A stretch of 19,958 nt of DNA. Origin: Acidobacteriaceae bacterium (GTDB lineage: Bacteria; Acidobacteriota; Terriglobia; Terriglobales; Acidobacteriaceae). The stretch's first letter is position 1; the number at the start of each line of letters is the position of its first letter. The translations under genes and the position numbers were made by a program. The notes under the pieces were generated by a model. It was given only the letters and a program-made list of their open reading frames with translations, ran no database searches and was not told where the DNA came from. The stretch lies in NCBI GenBank assembly GCA_003152795.1, contig PMBA01000239.1:383-20340 (forward strand), given 5' to 3'. This document shows positions 14,608-19,958 of this stretch, one piece after another.

Positions 14608-15357
14608 TTATAGTGACGGCGGTGTCGCGCTCGCCGTCGGAGTCGCCGGCGTCTGCGCCGGCGTCGTTCCGGTTCCAGTATTCGTCATCAGGTGGATATC
14701 CACACGACGGTTCTTGGCGCGACCGTCGGCGGTCTTATTGCTCTCCACCGGCTTATCTTTGCCCAGCCCGATCAGATAAATCTTGTAGGCCGGTACGCTC
14801 TTCTCCGCCGCCAAGTACTGAATCACCGCATTGGCGCGGCGCTGGCTCAGATCATAGTTGTACTCTGCGCCGCCCACCGAGTCCGTCGCCCCCTCTACCG
14901 TGATGATGTATCCCTTGGTAGTGGCAACGCTGGCCGCCAGTTGGTCGATCGCTTCCTTGGCTTCTTTCGTCAGATTGTCCCGGTTGAATCCAAAATGCAC
15001 CGCAGTCTCCACCACCGGACGGTAGTTATCGAGGTTTACGACAGCGTTGGTCAGGACGTCCACGCGCTGGGTGGCGCCGTTCGCCGACAATTGCGCCTTA
15101 TCGGCCTCACTGCCCGCCGCCAGCGCCTTCTGGTCCACTTCCGTGGCGCGGGCCTGCACCGCCTGAATTCCAGCTTGGGCGCGCTGATCCACGTCCTTGA
15201 TGTCTTTCGAATTCTTCGCGTTCAGGTCGTCCAGTTCATTGGTCTTATTGATCAGCGGAGTCGTCTGCTGACGCACGTAGTTCTTGCTTGTACATCCGAT
15301 GGATGCGGCCACTGTCGCCGCCAGCATTAGGGTCAATGTCAACGAAGTGCGATTCAT
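14608..15357 (-). CDS. OmpA-family lipoprotein with coiled coil
   Basis: Outer-membrane lipoprotein that should tether the envelope to peptidoglycan. Residues 1-22 form a lipoprotein signal ending in lipobox ASIGC with Cys22. Residues 35-110 form an Ala/Gln/Asp-rich coiled coil (KDIKDVDQRAQAGIQAVQAR). Residues 118-225 form the OmpA C-terminal domain: HFGFNRDNL, ATDSVGG, YDLSQRRANAV and GRAKNRRVDI. Peptidoglycan-contact residues D159 and R174 are present; the usual His before Thr-Asp is Ala157. The tail (226-249) is Thr/Pro/Ala-rich and low complexity. It differs from Pal in having the long coiled coil. It has its own candidate promoter and an intrinsic terminator, so it is probably a single-gene transcript. 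Confidence 0.92.
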   Translation of the reverse strand: MNRTSLTLTLMLAATVAASIGCTSKNYVRQQTTPLINKTNELDDLNAKNSKDIKDVDQRAQAGIQAVQARATEVDQKALAAGSEADKAQLSANGATQRVDVLTNAVVNLDNYRPVVETAVHFGFNRDNLTKEAKEAIDQLAASVATTKGYIITVEGATDSVGGAEYNYDLSQRRANAVIQYLAAEKSVPAYKIYLIGLGKDKPVESNKTADGRAKNRRVDIHLMTNTGTGTTPAQTPATPTASATPPSL

Positions 15358-15419
15358 AAGGTTGGGGGCTCCCTGCCCAAATATTGCTCTATTTCTCTGT
15401 TCTATCCAGATCCCGTAAA

Positions 15420-15449
15420 AGTCTGCAAACTGGATCCACTCTCTGTCAA
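15420..15449 (-). promoter_or_regulatory. Candidate promoter of the OmpA-like gene
   Basis: On the minus strand an exact TTGACA (15449-15444) is followed after 18 bases by CAGACT (15425-15420), a weak -10 that keeps the A at position 2 and the T at position 6. The start would be near 15413, leaving a leader of about 55 bases. Confidence 0.4.
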
Positions 15450-15455
15450 TGCACG

Positions 15456-15477
15456 GGGAATGCCATTTCGCATTCCC
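15456..15477. promoter_or_regulatory. Perfect 8-bp palindrome upstream of -35 box
   Basis: GGGAATGC (15456-15463) and GCATTCCC (15470-15477) are perfect inverted arms around CATTTC. It sits seven bases beyond the candidate TTGACA of the OmpA-like gene, the position of a class II activator site. The regulator is unknown; a small transcript hairpin is the other reading. Confidence 0.4.
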
Positions 15478-15564
15478 AGCAAAAGCAGATAAACCGCTTT
15501 ATATCAGCGCCTTGGACACTCACTGTGGGAAACGTGCAAACCCCGCAACAAGGCAATCGCGATA

Positions 15565-15591
15565 CAAACCGTAGAAATTTTATACTGTTTG
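15565..15591. promoter_or_regulatory. Inverted repeat in AT-rich gap, candidate operator
   Basis: CAAACCGTA (15565-15573) and TACTGTTTG (15583-15591) match as inverted arms at 8 of 9 positions around GAAATTTTA. A -10-like TATACT (15581-15586, plus) overlaps the right arm. The symmetry and 18-base centre spacing fit a dimeric regulator site; no target gene is evident. Confidence 0.3.
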
Positions 15592-15703
15592 GTTTCTGGC
15601 TCGAAATTATAAATGATCGCGCTAGCGCCTAAGAAAAAATTTCTGCCTGTCGGTTTCCGGATAGAACAAATAAAAACAACGAACCACAAACGATACTAGA
15701 TAG

Positions 15704-15752
15704 CGCGAAGGTTTTGCGAGGTCTTGAAGAGTTTCCCTCACGAATCTTCGCG
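15704..15752. repeat. Imperfect inverted repeat downstream of argS
   Basis: CGCGAAGGTTTTGCGAGG (15704-15721) pairs imperfectly with CCTCACGAATCTTCGCG (15736-15752). The outer seven bases and most of the inner six match. It lies 37 bases past the argS stop, so it could act as a transcript-end hairpin; no T-run follows closely. The CGAAGG-type wording resembles small dispersed repeats seen in several bacterial phyla, from memory. Confidence 0.4.
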
Positions 15753-15788
15753 TCCTTGGTCGTTAGCTGTCGCCATCGGCGATCTACT

Positions 15789-17789
15789 TCACATCACCGG
15801 CGGAACGCTGATCCCCATGGCCGCGAGAATACGTATCAGTTCCCGGCGAACCACAGCCGTAGTTGTCAGCAGGAACTTTTTCCGCCCCTCATCCGCCTCG
15901 CTGAGGATCGGATACCGGTGATAGAAGGTGTTGAAAAGCTGCGCCAGTTGAAAAGCATGTTTGGCAAGATAAGCAGGCTCGGTCGTCGCAATGCACTGGC
16001 TGACCACGTAAGAGGTCTTCGCCGCCGCCAGCCACAACTCCCAGACGTCGTTCCCAGATTCGCCCTCGAGGTAGCTGGAGAAATCTGCTGTAAAGACCTC
16101 GCCCGCCTCGTCTTTACAGAACGCCGCCGGATCGAACCCGCCCTTGCGGAAAATATTCGACGCCCGCACCACGGCATACTGCGCGTATGGCCCGGTGTCT
16201 CCCTCGAAACTCAACGCATCTTTGAAATCGAAGGCGATCACCGAGGGCTTGGTGAACTTCAGCATGAAGTAGCGCAGCGCTCCAATCGCGATCTGCGCGG
16301 CAATGCCGGCCCGCTCCGCTTCGCTCAACTCAGGATGACGCCCATCCACCTCCTGGCGAGCCGAACTGATCAGAGCATCCAGCAGATCGTCCGCCTTCAC
16401 TCCAAAACCCTTTCGGCCGGAAACCTCGATCCAGGACCGCGCTTTTTCTTCTTCGCTCAGCTTGTACCCAAGTTCGGCGGCGCAGCGCGGGGTCAGCGCC
16501 ACCATCTCATACGAAAAGTGAGTGTAGCGATCGGCGGCCTGTCCGTGTCCGAGGCCGCGCAATGCTTCGATCACCGTGTTCTGCGCCTCCGACTGCCGCG
16601 CATCGATGACGTTGTAAATCTCAGCCACATCGCCGAAATGCGGATGCACCTTCTCGCCCTCAACGGCTGAGATCCAGCAGTCGTGGCCATTGGGGTAGCG
16701 ATAAAACTTCCGATATCCGAAATCGCGCCCCAGCAGCCCAAATTTCCACATGTGATAGGCGATGTCTTTGCCCACGTACCCAACCGTGCCGTTGGAGCGC
16801 ACAATAACTTTCTGCTCTTCCTCGGTGATCCTTTCCCCGGTGAGCTCGGCGCCGTCCGTGGTTAAGGCCTTACCCGCGGATGTCCCCCCGCGCCGCATCA
16901 CCCAGCAGCCCGCGTTCTTCCCCTCAGCCTCGTAAGTAAGCACCCCGGTTTCCTTGAGCGTGGAGAAAGCCGCATCCCAGAAATGCAGGTGCAGAATCTC
17001 GCTCTCGCGCGGCAGAAAGTCGTACTCAATATCCAGCCGGTCCATGGTTTCCAAATGGCGCTTAAGGACGGCAACGGAAATCAAGTCGGCAACCGCGGCG
17101 ATTTCATTATTCCCTTCCTCAATCGATCGCAGCGTCGCGGCTCGCACCTGCAGGTTCGACTTGTTCTCTTCATACCAGTGCGAAACGCGCGCATAAAGAT
17201 CCCAGCACACGTAATCAAAGCGCGGCGCCGCCGCCAGCGCTTCGATCTGAGCCCGCGTCTTCTGCTCGATGTGCAGGAATCCCACCACCACGTCCGCCAC
17301 CTGCACGCCGGTGTTGTCGATATAGTTCTGGACATCCACGTCCCGGCCCGCAAAGCGCAGCAACCGGACGAATGTGTCCCCAAGAATGGCGTTCCGCAGG
17401 TGCCCGATATGAGCCGCCTTGTTGGGATTGATGCTGGAGTGCTCGACTAGCACTTTGCCCGGCGCCACCTCCGCCGCCGGAGATCGATCCGCCGCCAGCG
17501 CCAGCGCCAACTCAGTCCGTTTCAAACGAACGTTGATGTATCCCCCGCCCGCCACCTCGAATTTCTCAAAGCCCGGAATCGCGCCCACTCCGGCCACAAT
17601 CTCATCGGCAATCTTGCGCGGCGCCTGGCGCAGCTTCTTTGCCAGTTCGAAAGCGAGCGGCAGGGCATACTCGCCAAATTCGATTTTCGGTGGCTGCTCG
17701 ACTACGATGTTCGCGATTTCCAGGCCGTAATTGCGGCGCAGAAACTCCCGCAAATGCTCGGCCAGCCGGCGTTCCAGATATCGATACAA
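15789..17789 (-). CDS. argS: Arginyl-tRNA synthetase
   Basis: Cytoplasmic class I synthetase that charges tRNA-Arg with arginine using ATP. Residues 1 to about 95 form the N-terminal tRNA D-loop-binding domain. The catalytic core has EHSSINPNKAAHIGHLRNAI with the HIGH signature at 127-130. There is no classic KMSKS; its place is taken by SGRKGFGVKADDLLDAL, as in many bacterial ArgS. The DALR anticodon-binding domain is near 545-666, introduced by FEGDTGPYAQYAVVRASN. The length, 666 residues, is slightly above the common 550-600. The start is TTG at 17789, supported by AGAGGG six bases upstream; no ATG lies at this place. It is divergent from larC and stands alone. Confidence 0.96.
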   Translation of the reverse strand: MYRYLERRLAEHLREFLRRNYGLEIANIVVEQPPKIEFGEYALPLAFELAKKLRQAPRKIADEIVAGVGAIPGFEKFEVAGGGYINVRLKRTELALALAADRSPAAEVAPGKVLVEHSSINPNKAAHIGHLRNAILGDTFVRLLRFAGRDVDVQNYIDNTGVQVADVVVGFLHIEQKTRAQIEALAAAPRFDYVCWDLYARVSHWYEENKSNLQVRAATLRSIEEGNNEIAAVADLISVAVLKRHLETMDRLDIEYDFLPRESEILHLHFWDAAFSTLKETGVLTYEAEGKNAGCWVMRRGGTSAGKALTTDGAELTGERITEEEQKVIVRSNGTVGYVGKDIAYHMWKFGLLGRDFGYRKFYRYPNGHDCWISAVEGEKVHPHFGDVAEIYNVIDARQSEAQNTVIEALRGLGHGQAADRYTHFSYEMVALTPRCAAELGYKLSEEEKARSWIEVSGRKGFGVKADDLLDALISSARQEVDGRHPELSEAERAGIAAQIAIGALRYFMLKFTKPSVIAFDFKDALSFEGDTGPYAQYAVVRASNIFRKGGFDPAAFCKDEAGEVFTADFSSYLEGESGNDVWELWLAAAKTSYVVSQCIATTEPAYLAKHAFQLAQLFNTFYHRYPILSEADEGRKKFLLTTTAVVRRELIRILAAMGISVPPVM

Positions 17790-17850
17790 GCGATGCCCTC
17801 TAACTCATTCAAGAAACAGCGATTCTAACAAACTCACGCGAAGCTCGCGT

Positions 17851-17879
17851 TTGACGGAGCAGTGACCGTTCCCTATGAT
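17851..17879 (+). promoter_or_regulatory. Near-consensus sigma-70 promoter of larC
   Basis: TTGACG (17851-17856, 5 of 6) and TATGAT (17874-17879, 5 of 6) are separated by exactly 17 bases. Transcription would begin near 17886, giving a leader of about 105 bases before the larC ATG. It is the best-matching full promoter I found in the window. Confidence 0.65.
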
Positions 17880-17890
17880 GAAAGTTTCAT
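17878..17890. promoter_or_regulatory. Palindrome overlapping larC -10 and start site
   Basis: ATGAAA (17878-17883) and TTTCAT (17885-17890) are perfect arms around a single G. The site overlaps the last bases of the -10 box and the predicted transcription start, the usual place for a repressor. It is short and AT-rich, so chance is possible. The regulator is unknown; control by nickel or lactate would be only a guess. Confidence 0.35.
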
Positions 17891-17992
17891 GCGGCGGCGA
17901 CACAAATCCTGACCACCAGCGATCGCAGAGGGAATAAATCAAAGCTGTCCCCTGTGTAACCCTGCGCCCCCGTGGTTCAAGCTTTTGACCTT

Positions 17993-19255
17993 ATGCGCAT
18001 AGCCTACCTCGACTGTTTTTCCGGCATAAGCGGCGACATGTTCCTGGGCGCCCTGATAGATGCCGGCGTGTCTCCGAGGCTTCTGGAAAACGCAGTAGCG
18101 GCGCTGAATATCGGGGCAAGCCTGGAGATTAAGCGTGTGGCGCGCAGCGGAATTTCAGCGACCAAAGTGGATGTGCACTGCAACCGCGAAAAAGATCTGG
18201 CGAACGACCACGAGCACGCCCAGACCGTGCGGGGGCAGAGCCCCGTCGCCATACAACACCAACATGCTCGCAGCCTGACAGAAATTCGCCGGATTATCGA
18301 GAAAGCGGCAATCGACCCCTCCGCCAAGGCAACCGCAACTCGAATCTTCGAGGCCCTGGGCCAGGCCGAAGCCGAAATCCACAACACCTCGCTCGATCAA
18401 GTCCACTTCCACGAAGTCGGCGCCGTCGATGCCATGGTTGATATTGTCTGCGCCGCCGTGGGAGCGGATTCTCTGGCCATCGACCAATGGATCTGCTCGC
18501 CCCTCAACGTCGGCGGTGGCAACGTCAAATGCGCCCACGGAACCCTCCCCGTGCCCGCCCCAGCCACCCTGAAGTTGCTCCGTGACGCGCCCGTATATTC
18601 TTCCGGACCACAGGTCGAACTGGTAACGCCCACAGGGGCAGCGATCGTGAGAACGCTGACCTGTCGCTTTGCGGCGTTCCCAGCCATGAAGATCGAAAAA
18701 ACCGGATACGGCGCGGGAACCCGGGAATTCCCCGAGCACCCGAACCTGCTGCGCCTGACCATTGGAGAAGCCGCGGATAGCGCCGCTACATCCCCCGCTG
18801 CGTCGAATGACAGAATCACCGTCCTCGAAGCGAATCTCGACGACCTCAGCCCCCAGGTGCTGGCTTACGCCATGGAGCGGTTGCTCGCCGAAGGCGCGCT
18901 CGATGCGTTCAGCGTCCCCGTACAGATGAAGAAAAACCGTCCCGGCGCATTGCTGACCGTGCTGGCAAGAATCGAAGACGCGGATCGCCTGGCAAAGTTG
19001 ATCTTCACCGAGACCACGACGCTGGGCGTGCGCCGCCGCGAAGAACAGCGCCAGACGCTCCCCCGGCGCTGGGAAACGGTCGACACCACGTGGGGTCCGG
19101 TGCGGATCAAAATCGCCAACCTGAATGGCGCGGTCTCAAACTACGCGCCGGAATACGAAGACTGCCGGGCCCTGGCCGAAGCGCAACACGTGCCCCTTCG
19201 CACGATCATGCAGGAAGCGATCCAGCAGTATCTTCGAAGCGAAAGAAAAGCGTGA
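17993..19255 (+). CDS. larC: Nickel-pincer cofactor nickel chelatase LarC
   Basis: LarC inserts Ni2+, using CTP, into pyridinium-3,5-bisthiocarboxylic acid mononucleotide to finish the nickel-pincer nucleotide of lactate racemase and related enzymes. Visible motifs: MRIAYLDCFSGISGDMFLGA (1-20), a His-bearing linker (73-91), QVHFHEVGAVDAMVDI, CSPLNVGGGNVKCAHGTLP, VTPTGAAI, YGAGTREFPEHPN, NLDDLSPQVLAYAMERLL, and the C-terminal TTTLGVRRREEQR and NYAPEYEDCRALAEAQ. It is one intact 420-residue frame, unlike Lactiplantibacillus plantarum, where larC1/larC2 need a frameshift. I chose ATG 17993 because the family begins here; a GTG at 17972 would add seven residues. No ribosome site is clear for either. 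larB, larE and larA are not in the window. The His-rich linker appears interrupted by a repeat-derived segment. Confidence 0.94.
   Translation: MRIAYLDCFSGISGDMFLGALIDAGVSPRLLENAVAALNIGASLEIKRVARSGISATKVDVHCNREKDLANDHEHAQTVRGQSPVAIQHQHARSLTEIRRIIEKAAIDPSAKATATRIFEALGQAEAEIHNTSLDQVHFHEVGAVDAMVDIVCAAVGADSLAIDQWICSPLNVGGGNVKCAHGTLPVPAPATLKLLRDAPVYSSGPQVELVTPTGAAIVRTLTCRFAAFPAMKIEKTGYGAGTREFPEHPNLLRLTIGEAADSAATSPAASNDRITVLEANLDDLSPQVLAYAMERLLAEGALDAFSVPVQMKKNRPGALLTVLARIEDADRLAKLIFTETTTLGVRRREEQRQTLPRRWETVDTTWGPVRIKIANLNGAVSNYAPEYEDCRALAEAQHVPLRTIMQEAIQQYLRSERKA
18226..18247. repeat. Palindromic repeat fragment in-frame in larC
   Basis: GGGGC (18232-18236) and GCCCC (18240-18244) form a hairpin with loop AGA, and GAGCCCCGTC (18238-18247) is identical to ten bases of the palindrome at 12648-12657. 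The segment codes for about TVRGQSPVA (residues 78-86), which splits a His-rich run (HEH before, HQH after). The length does not disturb the frame. That it was inserted is inference. Confidence 0.5.
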
Positions 19256-19285
19256 ATCGGGTTGATTGACAGATTGGTAGCAGGG

Positions 19286-19336
19286 CATCGCTTCAGCGAT
19301 GTCGCAAGTCGCAAAATAAAACGCCTCTTTAGGGGC
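19286..19336. repeat. Double-hairpin palindromic repeat upstream of metG
   Basis: CATCGCT (19286-19292) and AGCGATG (19295-19301) are perfect arms around TC. A second hairpin, GCCTC / GGGGC (19323-19336, one G-T pair), has loop TTTA. The element fills most of the 95-base larC-metG gap and ends 14 bases before the metG ATG, so it will lie in any transcript read through from larC. The TTCAG and TTTAG cores match the element at 1058-1143. Confidence 0.6.
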
Positions 19337-19350
19337 CTACAGTCGAAATC

Positions 19351-19958
19351 ATGACCAAGAAGTTCTACATCACGACCCCGATCTACTACGTCAATGCGCA
19401 TCCGCACATTGGGCACGCCTACACCACCATCGCCTGCGACACGATCGCCCGGCGGCACCGCATGTTGGGCGATGACACCTGGTTCCTGACCGGCACCGAC
19501 GAACACGGTCAAAAAATCGAGCGCGCCGCTCAGGCCGCGGACAAAACGCCGCAGCGGTTCACCGATGAAATCTCCGCCGAATTCCGCGCCCTGTGGGATC
19601 GCATGGGTCTCACCTACGACGATTTCGTCCGCACCACTTCGGACCGGCACAAGCGGGGTGTGCAGGCGTTGTGGCGAAAGATTCGCGACAACGGTTTCAT
19701 CTACAAGGGCACCTACACCGGTCAATACTGCGTTTCCGACGAGCTTTACGTGGACGGTATCGGCCCCGGCGATCCCTGCCCCGATTGTGGCCGCCCCACC
19801 GAAACCGTCAGCGAAGAAAATTACTACTTCAAGCTCTCGGCATTCCAGGACCAGTTGATCCGCCTTTACACCGAGCAGCCCGATTTCATCCGCCCCGAGA
19901 CGCGGCGCAATGAAGTGCTATCGTTCGTCCGCAGCGGCCTGCGCGATCTTTCCATCAG
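19351..19958 (+). CDS. metG: Methionyl-tRNA synthetase, N-terminal part
   Basis: Cytoplasmic class I synthetase that charges initiator and elongator tRNA-Met. The window holds 202 codons and two bases, with no stop, so the gene runs off the right edge. Visible motifs are FYITTPIYYVNAHPHIGHAY with HIGH at 19-22, FLTGTDEHGQKI, and the connective-peptide knuckle YCVSDELY plus CPDCG. Its candidate metal ligands are C127, C143 and C146, with Asp130 where many relatives have a second Cys. YYFKLS and PETRRNEVLSFV continue the core. The ATG at 19351 gives the expected N-terminus; no good ribosome site is close, the nearest G-rich run belonging to the repeat hairpin at 19332-19335. It follows larC on the same strand. 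Confidence 0.96.
   Translation, partial: MTKKFYITTPIYYVNAHPHIGHAYTTIACDTIARRHRMLGDDTWFLTGTDEHGQKIERAAQAADKTPQRFTDEISAEFRALWDRMGLTYDDFVRTTSDRHKRGVQALWRKIRDNGFIYKGTYTGQYCVSDELYVDGIGPGDPCPDCGRPTETVSEENYYFKLSAFQDQLIRLYTEQPDFIRPETRRNEVLSFVRSGLRDLSI

Larger units (their letters stand above)
15358..15788. other. 430-base AT-richer gap with palindromes, no gene
   Basis: I see no convincing gene between the OmpA-like start and the argS stop. Two short open frames (15384-15632 plus, 15504-15689 minus) lack ribosome sites and family features. The stretch 15560-15690 is clearly AT-richer than its surroundings and holds a palindrome GCGCTAGCGC (15619-15628), an AGAAA/TTTCT inverted repeat (15632-15644), a minus-strand TATAAT (15611-15606) and the inverted repeats listed separately. 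It could carry distal regulation of the OmpA-like gene or an unannotated small RNA. Confidence 0.5.

Noticed and set aside
13937..14779. 280-residue plus-strand frame across the TPR gene and into the OmpA-like gene
   Set aside because: It spans two real minus-strand genes and a terminator, so it cannot be a sensible gene.
15384..15632. 82-residue frame in the ompA-like/argS gap
   Set aside because: No ribosome site or recognisable features, and it runs through the palindromes there; kept only as part of the gap description.
15714..16670. 318-residue plus-strand frame opposite the argS 3' part
   Set aside because: Antisense shadow of a clear ArgS catalytic and DALR region.
18218..18276. larC frameshift or pseudogene
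   Set aside because: The frame is continuous and all LarC motifs before and after the repeat-like segment are intact.
19266..19271. Exact TTGACA upstream of metG
   Set aside because: No -10-like hexamer lies 15-19 bases downstream; the region is occupied by the repeat hairpin.

Overview
The window looks like chromosomal DNA from a Gram-negative, GC-rich bacterium, most likely an acidobacterium of the Terriglobia/Koribacter type. This is an inference from gene content and style: a DUF4118/PAS histidine kinase, an OmpA-type lipoprotein, TPR proteins with signal peptides, a PilZ protein with a cysteine-pair N-terminus, and many small GC-rich palindromic repeats between genes. I could not search a database, so the taxonomy is an impression. 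No rRNA, tRNA, CRISPR array, phage gene or transposase was seen.

Layout. 1-211 has no gene and holds two small hairpins. 212-1222 (minus) is an exported TPR-like protein whose 5' end runs through a palindromic repeat. Divergent from it, 1336-3735 is a GH15 glucoamylase-type enzyme, followed by a secreted S9 prolyl-oligopeptidase-family protease (3944-5914). It converges on a minus-strand pair, mobA (7540-6902) then an MlaF-like ABC ATPase (6844-6077); the junction is a large inverted repeat built of 7-base units. Divergent from mobA is a PilZ protein (7637-8170), then a membrane histidine kinase (8367-9818). A prepilin peptidase (10109-11041) is translationally coupled to a membrane PAS protein with a degenerate, His-less dimerisation helix (11038-11916), followed by an exported coiled-coil protein (11970-12581).

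A DinB/DUF1569 protein (13197-12694) is divergent from a lipoprotein (13270-13866), which converges on a TPR protein (14467-13934). Next come an OmpA-family lipoprotein (15357-14608) with a clear intrinsic terminator, a 430-base AT-richer gap with several palindromes, argS (17789-15789, minus), larC (17993-19255, with a good sigma-70-like promoter) and the first 202 codons of metG (19351 to the window edge).

Most genes are metabolic or housekeeping singletons rather than one pathway. The possible functional cluster is the PilZ, kinase and prepilin-peptidase/PAS stretch (7.6-11.9 kb), which suggests type IV pilus or surface signalling. The most unusual content is between and inside genes: a family of small double-hairpin repeats at about 151-196, 1058-1143, 12611-12663, 18226-18247 and 19286-19336, of which two appear to sit inside reading frames (the TPR gene 5' end and the His-rich loop of larC), and heptamer-built inverted repeats at two convergent gene junctions.
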